This document shows, in pieces, positions 34,731 through 43,626 of a stretch of DNA of 64,000 bases; position 1 is the first letter of the stretch; every line of letters begins with the position of its first letter. Origin of the DNA: Methanolinea sp. (GTDB taxonomy: Archaea; Halobacteriota; Methanomicrobia; Methanomicrobiales; Methanospirillaceae); assembly GCA_024518585.1 (NCBI GenBank), contig JANIHI010000010.1:1-64000 (forward strand). The letters are read 5' to 3'. The translations under genes were made by a program, and so were the position numbers. A model generated the notes under the pieces. That model ran no database searches and was not told the origin of the DNA. It worked only from the letters and a program-made list of their open reading frames with translations.

Positions 34731-35699
34731 ATGAAAGGTGCGCTTGGTGTGGGCCTTGCCTGCCTTGTACTGGTTGTTGCCCTCTCTTCCTCGGGGTGCA
34801 GCACGCCCGGGCCCGCCGGTGCGGTGCCAGAGGTCACCACGCCGGCTGAACTGGCAGGGTTCGTCACACATGCCGCAGAATACGCCCGGTCTGTTGGGAG
34901 AGAGGCGGCCATTGCCACATTTTCCCAAAGGACCGGGCCGTTCTCCCGGGGAGACCTCTATATTTATGCGTACGACAATAACGGGACGCTCCTTGCACAC
35001 CCCTACCAGGAGGAGGCCGTCGGGACGAACAGGCTCAACTGGACCGATAGCCGGGGCCTGCCCGTCATCCGCATCGGTGCCCACGTGGCAGCCCACGGGG
35101 GCGGGTTTATCGCATATCTCTACCCGGCACCGAATTTGGGCCCGATAAACGAGTCGCACCGGGAAACGTACGTCCCGAAGATCGGGTACGTCTGCCCGGC
35201 AGGCGGGGACCTGTGGGTCGGGTCGGGCCTGTACTTCTCTGACCTCGCGGGCATGGGGCCACGGGGGATGCCGCCTGCCGTCGAAAAAATGACGGACCTT
35301 GTCAGACAGGGGGCAGAATTTGGCCGGTCCCACGAGGACGGGGAGGCCTTTGCCGCGATATCGAATGCCTCGGGGATGTTCGTGGACGGGGAGGGACACT
35401 ACCTGTACGCGTACGACTATAACGGGACACTCCGTGCGCATCCCCATCTCCGGGAAGCGATCGGGACGAACCTGATGGCGCGGAAGGACCCCTTCGGCAT
35501 GGAAAACATCCGTGCGCTCGTGGAGACGGCCACATCGGGCGGAGGGTTCATCGTCTTCGTCTGGCCCAACCCCGCACGGGGGAACAGGGATGAGTTGAAG
35601 ATCGGGTACGTCCTCCCGGTCAACGACCGCTGGTGGGTTGGCTCCGGGGTGTACTTGAGTGAAATCACGGGCGTGGACACCTCTTTTCCCCCTCCCTGA
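34731..35699 (+). CDS. Tandem Cache-domain lipoprotein
   Basis: 322 aa. The signal peptide ends with LSSSGC (lipid anchor). Two similar extracellular modules follow, each with a YAYDNNGTLLAHP or YAYDYNGTLRAHP motif, a GTN(R/L) turn, GGGFI(A/V) and a K(I)GYV..(W)WVGSG strand, as in sCache_2/Cache_3 small-ligand sensors. There is no kinase, chemotaxis or membrane domain. It may bind a small molecule and act with a partner, or work as a solute binder. The internal duplication is clear by eye. Confidence 0.75.
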   Translation: MKGALGVGLACLVLVVALSSSGCSTPGPAGAVPEVTTPAELAGFVTHAAEYARSVGREAAIATFSQRTGPFSRGDLYIYAYDNNGTLLAHPYQEEAVGTNRLNWTDSRGLPVIRIGAHVAAHGGGFIAYLYPAPNLGPINESHRETYVPKIGYVCPAGGDLWVGSGLYFSDLAGMGPRGMPPAVEKMTDLVRQGAEFGRSHEDGEAFAAISNASGMFVDGEGHYLYAYDYNGTLRAHPHLREAIGTNLMARKDPFGMENIRALVETATSGGGFIVFVWPNPARGNRDELKIGYVLPVNDRWWVGSGVYLSEITGVDTSFPPP

Positions 35700-35824
35700 A
35701 ACGGGGTGCCGGGTTTTTCCCGGCGGAGGTCTTCTCCCGGCAAAAGACACGTCCCGGGGGAGACACGGGGACCGGAGGGAAGGGAGGGAAGCCCTAATAC
35801 CCTTCCCCGTTCCATTTTTCTCCC

Positions 35825-36382
35825 ATGATCCTCGTTGACTGGCAGATCATGGACAGGGTCAGGAGAGGTTTTATCACCGTCGAGCCCTTTGACCCTGGCC
35901 TGGTCCAGCCGAATTCTCTCGATATCCGGCTTGGAAATCACTTCGTATGGTACGAGGGGGGCGACGCGGTCATTGACCCCTACGTGGCAGAGACAGTCTG
36001 CCGGGGCACCCGCGAAACCGTCGCGGACTCGATCGTCCTTTCCCCCGGCCAGTTCATGCTCGCCGAGACCCTGGAGGTCATCGGCCTCCCGGACAACATC
36101 GTCGCGAGCATCGAAGGCAAGAGCAGTATCGCCCGGCTCGGGGTCGAACTGCACCAGACCGGGGGGTGGATCGATGCCGGGTTCCGGGGCTCGATCACGC
36201 TCGAGATGTGCAACGTGAACGCACGACCCGTGCGGGTATACGCCGGGATGCCGATCGGTCAACTGGTGTTCTACCCGACCGAAAAGGCTCTCTCCCCCTA
36301 CAACGTCAAGAAGGATGCCAAGTACATGGACCAGAGGCAGGCAACGCTCTCGCGGTACCACCAGAATATCAGGGATATCTGA
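35825..36382 (+). CDS. dcd: dCTP deaminase
   Basis: 185 aa. The family signature [20 protein letters not shown] and [13 protein letters not shown] are present, with the catalytic Glu in the latter stretch. The enzyme converts dCTP to dUTP (bacterial type) or to dUMP in the bifunctional archaeal form; the distinction cannot be made with confidence by eye. It is followed after 64 nt by thrS. Confidence 0.9.
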   Translation: MILVDWQIMDRVRRGFITVEPFDPGLVQPNSLDIRLGNHFVWYEGGDAVIDPYVAETVCRGTRETVADSIVLSPGQFMLAETLEVIGLPDNIVASIEGKSSIARLGVELHQTGGWIDAGFRGSITLEMCNVNARPVRVYAGMPIGQLVFYPTEKALSPYNVKKDAKYMDQRQATLSRYHQNIRDI

Positions 36383-36383
36383 A

Positions 36384-36396
36384 TGGGTATATACCG
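36384..36396 (+). promoter_or_regulatory. TATA-like element upstream of thrS
   Basis: GGGTATATACC occurs a few bases after the dcd stop and about 50-60 nt upstream of the thrS start at 36447. The spacing would leave a leader of roughly 25-30 nt. GAGAGGGATGGAGCG precedes the ATG and contains a plausible ribosome binding site. Confidence 0.4.
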
Positions 36397-36446
36397 GATG
36401 AAATCAGATAAGGTAGGGATGAATCCGAGAGGGATGGAGCGAAAGT

Positions 36447-38276
36447 ATGCGACTTCTCCTGTTACATTCTGATTTTATTGAGTTTGAAGCAAAACAGAAG
36501 ACCGGCATGGCCGAAGAGGACCAGCCGCTCAAGGGGTTCGTCGAGGAGGCCCTCGTCGTCTTCTGTGCCGTGGAGTCTGTCGACGAGGACGATATCCCGG
36601 GCGTCGTCGAGCAGGCCGGGGAAGAGATATCAAAGACCGCTGACCAGCTCTCCGTCGAAAATATCGTTCTCTACCCGTACGCGCACCTCTCAAGCGACCT
36701 CGCCCGGCCCGACGCGGCAGTCGGGGCGTTGAGGATGCTCGAGCACCTCCTCGTCGATATCGGGTTCGAGGTGAAGCGGGCGCCGTTTGGGTGGTACAAG
36801 TCGTTCCGCATCTCCTGCAAGGGCCACCCCCTCTCGGAGCTCTCGCGCACGATCCTGCCCACCGGGGAAGGGGCAAAGAAGGAGAAGAAGGAGGTGACCC
36901 ACGAGTTCTTTGTCCTGACACCCGACGGGAAGCGCCACGATGCAAAGGACTTCATGGACAACTCCCCCTTCGGCTGCCTCGTCCGGAAGGAACTGGGCGA
37001 GCCGTCGGAAGGCGGCGGCGAACCTGCCCACGTCGAGCTGATGCGGGGGAAGGAACTCGTCGATTACGAGCCGGTATCGGACGTGGGACACCTCCGGTGG
37101 CTGCCGAAGGGAAAGCTCATCCGCGACCTGCTTGCCGACTACGTCCTCTCGCGGCTTCTTCCGTACGGGGCCTCCCCGGTCGAGACCCCGGTGATGTATG
37201 ACCTCGCCGACCGGGCGATCTTTGAACACGCCGACAAGTTCGGGGAACGCCAGTACCGGTTCAAGAGCGGGACGAGGAACATGATGCTCCGGTTCGCAGC
37301 CTGTTTTGGGATGTTCTCGATCATGCGGGACATGCACATCTCCCCAAACACCCTCCCCATAAAGATGTACGAGCTGTCCACGTACTCGTTCCGGCACGAG
37401 CAGAAGGGGGAGGTCATCGGCTTGAAGAGACTGCGTGCGTTCACGATGCCCGACATGCACACGCTCTGCCTCGACATGCCGCAGGCGCTCCAGTGCTTCG
37501 AAGAGCAGCTCGTGATGGGCTGGGAGACGGGGAGGGACTTTGGGACAGGACTCGTGGGTGTTATCCGGTGCACGCGGGACTTCTACGACCAGTACAGCGA
37601 CTGGGTCGCAAAGATGGTCCAGGTATCCGGGTGCCCCCTGTTGATCGAGATCCTCTCTGAGAGGGTCCACTACTGGGCGGCAAAGGTGGACCTCGCCGCC
37701 ATCGATGGCCAGGGACGGCCCATTGAGAACCCGACGGTCCAGATCGACGTGGAGAGCTCCCTCCGGTTCGACATCAAGTACCACCTCGACGGAAAGGAAG
37801 TCCACCCCCCGATCCTCCACTGTTCACCAACGGGATCGGTCGAGCGGGTCATCTGTGCTATCCTCGAGAGCTGTGCCAGGCAGGATGTGCCTCGCCTGCC
37901 GACCTGGCTCTCCCCGACCCAGGTCAGGGTCATCCCCGTCGCCGAGCGGCACCTTGCGTATGCAACAGGGGTTGCATCCGAACTCAACGGCAGCCGCATC
38001 CGGGCGGACCTCGACGACCGGGACGAGAGTGTCTCAAAGAAGGTTAGGGAAGCAGCCGTCGACTGGGTCCCGTTCGTGGTCGTGGTCGGGGACTCCGAGG
38101 TCGAAAGCGGCAGGCTGACGGTGACGATCCGGTCCCGGTCGGAACCAAAGAAGCCCTTCAAGGAGACATTCACCCTCCCCGAACTCGTTGCTGCCGTCCG
38201 GGCAGAGGCCGGCGAAAAACCCTTCCGTCCCCTCTATACCCCGATGCACCTCTCAAAGAAGCCACGGTACATCTGA
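36447..38276 (+). CDS. thrS: Threonyl-tRNA synthetase, archaeal type
   Basis: 609 aa. The N-terminal [16 protein letters not shown] and [15 protein letters not shown] belong to the archaeal ThrRS editing domain (D-aminoacyl-tRNA deacylase fold), distinct from the bacterial TGS/N2 pair. The class II catalytic core follows: GDV-type GHLRWLPKG, motif 2 in [16 protein letters not shown] and motif 3-like residues further on, ending with an anticodon-binding domain. It charges tRNA(Thr) and edits Ser. A T9 run lies 23 nt after the stop. Confidence 0.92.
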   Translation: MRLLLLHSDFIEFEAKQKTGMAEEDQPLKGFVEEALVVFCAVESVDEDDIPGVVEQAGEEISKTADQLSVENIVLYPYAHLSSDLARPDAAVGALRMLEHLLVDIGFEVKRAPFGWYKSFRISCKGHPLSELSRTILPTGEGAKKEKKEVTHEFFVLTPDGKRHDAKDFMDNSPFGCLVRKELGEPSEGGGEPAHVELMRGKELVDYEPVSDVGHLRWLPKGKLIRDLLADYVLSRLLPYGASPVETPVMYDLADRAIFEHADKFGERQYRFKSGTRNMMLRFAACFGMFSIMRDMHISPNTLPIKMYELSTYSFRHEQKGEVIGLKRLRAFTMPDMHTLCLDMPQALQCFEEQLVMGWETGRDFGTGLVGVIRCTRDFYDQYSDWVAKMVQVSGCPLLIEILSERVHYWAAKVDLAAIDGQGRPIENPTVQIDVESSLRFDIKYHLDGKEVHPPILHCSPTGSVERVICAILESCARQDVPRLPTWLSPTQVRVIPVAERHLAYATGVASELNGSRIRADLDDRDESVSKKVREAAVDWVPFVVVVGDSEVESGRLTVTIRSRSEPKKPFKETFTLPELVAAVRAEAGEKPFRPLYTPMHLSKKPRYI

Positions 38277-38298
38277 GGTCTTTCCCAGCCGGCTCCTC

Positions 38299-38307
38299 TT
38301 TTTTTTT
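38299..38307 (+). terminator. T-run transcription terminator after thrS
   Basis: Nine consecutive T bases 23 nt after the thrS stop codon, preceded by CCGGCTCCTC. Archaeal RNA polymerases terminate at such U-runs without need of a strong hairpin. Confidence 0.5.
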
Positions 38308-38478
38308 CTCCCGGTCCCACAGAGACCCCTTCCAGTGAAATCTATCTTCGTAGTACGAGACTGAATTCCTCCCGGAATCTGCCGGCAGATCCATTTTGGG
38401 GAGGGGCGCTGGTCTGTCCTTTTCCGGGTCGCCGGCACGCACTCTTTATGACGGTTCTCCACCATACCGGAAAAGCAG

Positions 38479-38871
38479 ATGGAACAGGTCTGCCGCCAGT
38501 GCGGGCGCTGCTGCGAGCGGTGGGGATGGGGGCAGGCGGGGTCAGCCGGGGACCTCGTCCCCTGGGTCCGGGCCGGGAGAGAGGATATCCTCCGGCACGT
38601 CTCGGTCCGGCTTTCCGGCGGCGGCTGGGTTGCAGGCACCACCATCACGGAAGACGATCTCTCCTCCGTGGTTGCCGTCCGGTACTGGCAGGACGAAAAT
38701 GGCCGTCCCCTCCGGCACTGCCCGTTCCTTGCGAGGCGGGAGGATGGGCTTGCCTGGTGCCGTATCCATGACGTCCGGCCTTCTGTCTGCCGGGAGTACG
38801 CTCCCTGGAACTGCACCGACGGAGACTACCTCCAGGTGAAGTGCCCGGCGTGCCGGGACCAGTTGCCCTGA
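38479..38871 (+). CDS. YkgJ-family cysteine-cluster protein
   Basis: 130 aa. CRQCGRCC at the start, CPFL in the middle, CRIHDVRPSVCREYAPWNC and CPAC near the end give the usual YkgJ cysteine pattern. The likely ligand is zinc or an iron-sulfur cluster; no activity is established. A 160-aa paralogue lies at 12712-13194. Short, monocistronic, in a 700-base stretch with otherwise non-coding DNA on both sides. Confidence 0.75.
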   Translation: MEQVCRQCGRCCERWGWGQAGSAGDLVPWVRAGREDILRHVSVRLSGGGWVAGTTITEDDLSSVVAVRYWQDENGRPLRHCPFLARREDGLAWCRIHDVRPSVCREYAPWNCTDGDYLQVKCPACRDQLP

Positions 38872-39007
38872 GACGTCCCGTGACTAACCACGGCGACGGG
38901 GACCCGTTGTAACGGTAAAGTCACGGGTGTGGCCGGAGGGCGCTGCGGAGGGTGACGGAGAGAAAAATTCCCGGAAAAAGGATGATACTCCAACCTTTTT
39001 TCCGGCA

Positions 39008-39976
39008 TTACCTGACGTGGGGAAACACGTCTTTCCAGAAGTTGAGGCTCTCTACCTCGCTCAGAGTGGGGCGGTGTTCTTTTGGCAGTGCCATCCTCTG
39101 GTCAGCGACCGCAAGGTGCGTGTATCCCATCCGCTCCATCTCCTCGATCTTTTTGATGCAATCTTCTGCCGAATGGAAAACAGTGATAATCTGACTTGCA
39201 AAGGCCTTTGACATTGCACCGCCCTGGATAGTCCCGGCTTCCTGCTGGATGAGATCGGGGTTGACCGCCCCGTCCGGGTCGTAGATGTACGAGAAATGAC
39301 CGACGCGTTCCATTGTCCGGGGGTCTTTGCCTGCTGCCCTGGCACTTGATTCGAACGCCGGCCAGAGTTCGTCCTTAATGTAGCGGGGATTGTTCGCAAT
39401 GCTGATGACATGATCTCCCAGGCGTCCTGCCAGCTCCGCTGCCCGGGGCCCGATGGCACTGACGTACACGGGGATCTTGACTTTTGGCTTTGTCAGCAGG
39501 ACCGCTTTATTGAGCGTGTAATACTTCCCTGCGTAGCTGACGGGGGTGTCGCTCGTCCAGAGCCTGTGTATGAGAGTGAGGGCCTCTTCGAGCATCTCGA
39601 GCCGGGTGGCATTGGAGGGCCACTCTCCGCGATACACTGCCATCTCGTTCGGCGGCTCTCCCGTCCCGACTCCGAGCCCCACGCGGCCGGGGTACATCGC
39701 CCCCATCGTGGCAAAGGCCTGTGCAACGATGGCCGGGTGGTACCGCATGATGGGAGCGGTGACACCGGTGATGAAGGGAACCCGCCGGGTTGCCTGGAGC
39801 GATGAACTCATGACCGTCCAGGCGAAGTTGCATTCGGTCCCGCCCGGCATGGCAATCAGGTGGTCTTCGACCCAGAGCGTGTCAAAACCAGTTTTTTCGG
39901 CAGCTATTGACAGTTCAAGGCTCCCGGAAGGTGACAAGGCATCACCAATGGAAAAATACCCAATCTTGATCCCCAT
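39008..39976 (-). CDS. LLM-class F420-dependent oxidoreductase (Adf/Fgd-like)
   Basis: 322 aa luciferase-like TIM barrel. Motifs TLWVEDHLIAMP, APIMRYHPAIVAQAFATMG, PGRVGLGVGTGEPPNE, GEWPSNATRLEMLEEAL and YVSAIGPRAAELAGRLGDH resemble the F420-dependent secondary alcohol dehydrogenase (Adf) and glucose-6-phosphate dehydrogenase (Fgd) branch. The substrate is not determined. It starts 150 nt from the divergent acetoacetate-decarboxylase-like gene, so the pair may be coregulated. Confidence 0.8.
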   Translation of the reverse strand: MGIKIGYFSIGDALSPSGSLELSIAAEKTGFDTLWVEDHLIAMPGGTECNFAWTVMSSSLQATRRVPFITGVTAPIMRYHPAIVAQAFATMGAMYPGRVGLGVGTGEPPNEMAVYRGEWPSNATRLEMLEEALTLIHRLWTSDTPVSYAGKYYTLNKAVLLTKPKVKIPVYVSAIGPRAAELAGRLGDHVISIANNPRYIKDELWPAFESSARAAGKDPRTMERVGHFSYIYDPDGAVNPDLIQQEAGTIQGGAMSKAFASQIITVFHSAEDCIKKIEEMERMGYTHLAVADQRMALPKEHRPTLSEVESLNFWKDVFPHVR

Positions 39977-40128
39977 CTCGTGTCCTCTTTATAATTTTTT
40001 ACCATTTTTGATAATTTACTAATCAGTATGGCATAAAATTATAAAAATGTCTACCCTTTGTGATAACCATGAGACCTTCCCGGAGATAAAAATAGTCAGT
40101 CTTTTATTTTTTGACCGGGCATAGTGGG

Positions 40129-40935
40129 ATGGGTAAAAAAATGTTCCGATTGGACAAGAACTCAACGTACATGATGCCGGCCCATTTCGGTGGCAATGCA
40201 TTCGATCCGTCCTACAAGGCCGTCATGCGTTCAACAATGCTGAGCATGACCTTTGAGACCGACCGGCAGGCACTCGAACAGTATATCCCCGAGGAACTTG
40301 AACTCCGGTCACCGGAGGTGCAGGTAGCCCTAAGTCAGTTGTACGAGATCAACTGGCTTGCGGGCGGCTATTACAACCTCATCAATGTTTCTTCTCCCGT
40401 CAGGTTCAACGGGTCAAAGGACCACGTCGAAGCAACATATCCTCTCGTCCTCTGGGAGAACAGGACAGCTCCCATCCTCACCGGGAGGGAACAGACAGGT
40501 GTACCAAAGATATTTGCCGATATCGAAGACCTGCACGTTTCAAAGCCGTACTACGCAACATCCGTATCTTATGAGGGGAACACCTTTCTCACGATGAATT
40601 TTGAAGCAAAAAAAGAGGTCACCGGGAATGACTTTGACGCCTTAAAATCGCAGATGAAGTCACTTGATGTGATCGGCTGGCGGTATATTCCAAAGGTCGG
40701 CGCCCCGGGTGCAGACCTCTCGCAGTTCATTTACTTCCCGCAATGGATGGGGCTTGAGAAAGCGTGGACGGGAACCGGGACGTTCCGCTGGACGGAACTG
40801 ACGCCGATGCAGAATCCACGGCAGCACCATATCATCAGGGCGCTTGCCTCGCTCCCGGTAAAAAGGATGAAGCAGTCCGTACTGGCGGAAGGAGAAACCA
40901 TCCTCGACACTCCCAACTCCCGGTTACTGGTATAA
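40129..40935 (+). CDS. Acetoacetate decarboxylase-like protein
   Basis: 268 aa of the ADC superfamily. LVLWENRTAPILTGREQTGV followed by PKIFADIEDL contains the Glu and Lys region corresponding to the Schiff-base loop (GRE...PK) of acetoacetate decarboxylase. The spacing between the glutamate and lysine is shorter than in clostridial ADC, so the reaction could differ; other ADC-like proteins are aldolase-dehydratases. The ATG at 40129 is preferred; TTG 40111 and ATG 40141 are alternatives. Divergent from the F420-type oxidoreductase. Confidence 0.65.
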   Translation: MGKKMFRLDKNSTYMMPAHFGGNAFDPSYKAVMRSTMLSMTFETDRQALEQYIPEELELRSPEVQVALSQLYEINWLAGGYYNLINVSSPVRFNGSKDHVEATYPLVLWENRTAPILTGREQTGVPKIFADIEDLHVSKPYYATSVSYEGNTFLTMNFEAKKEVTGNDFDALKSQMKSLDVIGWRYIPKVGAPGADLSQFIYFPQWMGLEKAWTGTGTFRWTELTPMQNPRQHHIIRALASLPVKRMKQSVLAEGETILDTPNSRLLV

Positions 40936-40942
40936 ATACCCA

Positions 40943-41007
40943 CTTCGTCATTTCGAGGGGGGAGTCGGGGGCGACCAGCCCCCCCTTTTGGTTCTTATCC
41001 ACCCCCC
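40943..41007 (-). repeat. Dispersed TIR element, deleted copy R5a (reverse)
   Basis: Begins with a right terminal-repeat-like CTTCGTCATTTCGAG (40943-40957) then passes directly to the hairpin GGGGGCGACCAGCCCCC and GGTTCTTATCCACCC of the left part, so the middle is deleted. It lies 8 nt after the acetoacetate-decarboxylase-like stop and faces the full copy that starts at 41051, forming a long inverted repeat. Confidence 0.6.
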
Positions 41008-41026
41008 TAAAAAAGGCAAAAGGCCA

Positions 41027-41034
41027 TTTTTTTT
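41027..41034 (+). terminator. T8 run downstream of the ADC-like gene
   Basis: Eight T bases between the deleted and full copies of the TIR element. Could act as an archaeal terminator for the ADC-like gene, 92 nt upstream. Confidence 0.35.
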
Positions 41035-41050
41035 ATCACCTTTATTTTGG

Positions 41051-41267
41051 CTCTTCGCTATTTTGAGTGGGTGGACGGGAACTGAAGTGGGGGCTGGTCG
41101 CCCCCACACCCCCACATGGGGATAGACCCGCCGCCCCCGAAGGGCGCCCCGGCGGCGGTTTCACCATTCATTTCGCATTAAGTCGATATTTTTTTGGATT
41201 AACCAGTTCAATCCAGCGAGAGGCTATAACCCATTCATACAACTTACCCACTTGAAATGACGAAGAG
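41051..41267 (+). repeat. Dispersed TIR element, full-length copy R5 (217 bp)
   Basis: The reference copy. The left end CTCTTCGCTATTTTGAGTGG (to 41072) and the right end 41246-41267 (ACCCACTTGAAATGACGAAG then AG) are inverted repeats matching at 18 of 22 positions. Inside are the hairpins GGGGGCTGGTCGCCCCC and CCCCACATGGGG, a GC-rich block and the core GCGGCGGTTTCACCATTCAT. TTTATTTT occurs 2 nt outside each end (41041-41048 and 41270-41277), a possible 8-bp target duplication. A 62-codon open frame crosses it but the frame is not kept in other copies. It resembles a MITE; no transposase is inside. Confidence 0.85.
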
Positions 41268-41352
41268 GGTTTATTTTTCGATAACTGCGATATTATTCGC
41301 AGTTTACGCCAGGTTGATATCGTCATCTCCCCATACTGCCTCACGATAAACA

Positions 41353-43467
41353 ATGGTTCACCGTCACCACCTCGCCGTCCTCTGGTGCTGCATCCTCCTC
41401 GCCGGCGTGCTTGCCGGGGGGTGCATGAACATCCCTGCGACAACGAGTCCTGCAAACCCGGAGATCAGGAAGTTCAACTCCACTGCCGAGATCGAAGAGT
41501 ATCTCCGCAATTCGATGGCATATGCTTCGCAGGACGCAATGTATCGCACGGTAGTCCCGACCACCGCCTGGACAGGCTCCCTTTCGAAGGCGGAAGCCCG
41601 GACAGACCAGGCCTCCGGGACCGGCATCCCGGCACCAGCGATCCCGGGCATGGCCGACTACTCGCGGACCAATGTCCAGGTTGTGGGAGTCGACGAGCCT
41701 GACATCGTCAAGAATGACGACCGGTACATCTACACCATCTCGGGGCAAAACCTCGTGATCATCGATGCATACCCGGCAGAACGTGCCTCGGTCGTGTCTG
41801 TCACGGAGATTTCCGATACGCCCCGGGACATATTCGTCTACGGGGACCGCCTCGTCCTCTTCAGCACGGGAACGCACGAGGTGGATCCGAGAACCATCGG
41901 TGAAGATATTGATGGAAAGAGCATGCCGGTGCCGCCCTATTATCGCTTCTCCCCACCCGTCACGCATGCCACCATCTACAATATCCGGGAACGGGCAAAG
42001 CCACAAGTCATCAGGGACTACTCGATCGAGGGGGATTACCTCGATGCACGGATGATCGGGTCGCTTTTGTACCTCGTCACCCAGGAGTATGTTTACCCGT
42101 ACTGCGATGCCCCGGTGACCGTCCCGCTCCTCCGCGAGGGGACAAAGACTGTCGTCCGGCCGGACGTCTGGTACTTCGATAACCCCGAGTCCCAGTACAC
42201 CTTCACCACGATCACAGCGCTCGATGTCGCGACCGGGAATGAACGGGACGCCCAGACCTACCTGCTCGGCAGCGAGAACACCCTCTATGTCTCAAAAGAT
42301 GCGATATACGTGAGCTACCCGCGGTACCGCCCGGCTATCTACCGGGTGCAGGAAGACCTCCCGCTCCGGTCGGTTGCCGCCGGTGGTTCGATCGGACCCT
42401 CGTCCGTTATCACGGCAGACTTCAACACGCTTCCGGCAGAGGAACGCGAGTCCATCCTTGAGAGTCTCCGGAGGGGCGAAGAGGACGCCGTGCGCCGGCA
42501 GGAAGCAGACCAGACGACCACCGTCATCCATAAGATCGGAATCAAGGACGGGGCCATCACGTACCGGGCGAAGGGCGAGGTGCCCGGGACCCTCCACAAC
42601 CAGTTCTCGATGGACGAATACGGCGGAAACCTCCGGGTCGCAACAACCTCGAGTGTGTACAGCCGGCGTTTCGGCCAGTATACCTACAACAACGTCTTTG
42701 TCCTGGACAGCAACATGAAAACGATCGGCGGACTGACCCACATCGCCGAACAGGAGACGATCTACGCGACCCGGTTCATCGGGGACAAGCTCTACATGGT
42801 CACGTTCAGGCGGATCGACCCCCTCTTCGTGATCGACCTCTCGGACCCAGAGAGACCAAAGGTCCTTGGAAAACTGAAGATCCCGGGATATTCCGATTAC
42901 CTCCATCCCTACGACGCGACCCACATCATCGGGATCGGCAAGGAGACCGCGACAAACGACTGGGGAGGTGTCTCCACGAGCGGTGTCAAGCTCGCTCTCT
43001 TCGATATCTCGGATCTCGAAAACCCCCGTCTTATTGATAAGGTGCAGATCGGGGATGCCGGTTCAGACTCGGCTGCCCTTTCGGACCACCATGCATTCCT
43101 CTTTGACAAGGCAAAGAACCTGCTCGTGATACCCATCCGTGCCGTCACGGCTGAACCGGTCGTCAAAGGGGACTCTTTCTCCCCGTATCCGAGGGTATGG
43201 TATGGCGCATACGTGTTTGGTCTTTTCCCGGAGACCGGGTTTTGCCTCCGAGGCACGGTCCAGCACGGCAGCGGTGAGGGTGGTTACTACTCCACCGTGA
43301 TGACCCCCTCGTCCGAGGTAAAAAGGTCGCTCACTATCGATAACGTGCTCTATACCATCTCTGGAAAACAGGTCAAGGCAAACCCGCTCGACAACCTCTC
43401 CACAACACTGGCAAAGATACCCCTTCCCCCGGCAGGAGACATCCACTACCCCACGGTGGTCAAGTAA
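41353..43467 (+). CDS. Beta-propeller domain lipoprotein
   Basis: 704 aa. The signal peptide ends LLAGVLAGGC (lipid anchor). The body matches the secreted beta-propeller family (Beta_propel, distantly WD40-like): VVGVDEPDIVKNDDRYIYTI, IVSGQ-type NLVIIDAYPAE, VYGDRLVLFS, IYVSYPRYRPAIYR and KLYMVTFRRIDPLFVIDLSD are successive blades. Members in archaea and bacteria are surface proteins; proteolysis or adhesion roles have been suggested but not proven. It starts 85 nt after the TIR element. Confidence 0.8.
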   Translation: MVHRHHLAVLWCCILLAGVLAGGCMNIPATTSPANPEIRKFNSTAEIEEYLRNSMAYASQDAMYRTVVPTTAWTGSLSKAEARTDQASGTGIPAPAIPGMADYSRTNVQVVGVDEPDIVKNDDRYIYTISGQNLVIIDAYPAERASVVSVTEISDTPRDIFVYGDRLVLFSTGTHEVDPRTIGEDIDGKSMPVPPYYRFSPPVTHATIYNIRERAKPQVIRDYSIEGDYLDARMIGSLLYLVTQEYVYPYCDAPVTVPLLREGTKTVVRPDVWYFDNPESQYTFTTITALDVATGNERDAQTYLLGSENTLYVSKDAIYVSYPRYRPAIYRVQEDLPLRSVAAGGSIGPSSVITADFNTLPAEERESILESLRRGEEDAVRRQEADQTTTVIHKIGIKDGAITYRAKGEVPGTLHNQFSMDEYGGNLRVATTSSVYSRRFGQYTYNNVFVLDSNMKTIGGLTHIAEQETIYATRFIGDKLYMVTFRRIDPLFVIDLSDPERPKVLGKLKIPGYSDYLHPYDATHIIGIGKETATNDWGGVSTSGVKLALFDISDLENPRLIDKVQIGDAGSDSAALSDHHAFLFDKAKNLLVIPIRAVTAEPVVKGDSFSPYPRVWYGAYVFGLFPETGFCLRGTVQHGSGEGGYYSTVMTPSSEVKRSLTIDNVLYTISGKQVKANPLDNLSTTLAKIPLPPAGDIHYPTVVK

Positions 43468-43626
43468 GGAGGGGGGGAGAGATTTATTATTTTTGAGAAT
43501 GAGGTGCAATGGTCATTTTCAATAAAAAAGTTTTGAATCTGGGTTATTGAGCATTGGGGGAACACCTGGTACACGCATTTCAGCAGGGTTAACTAGGTTG
43601 AGAGAGAAGTCTGGGAACTGATCGTA

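Noticed and set aside
36690-37820. Open frame antisense to thrS (376 codons)
   Set aside because: Mirror of the thrS codon pattern without recognisable protein features.
41067-41255. 62-codon frame inside the TIR element
   Set aside because: The frame is interrupted or shifted in copies R1 and R2, so it is not under coding constraint.
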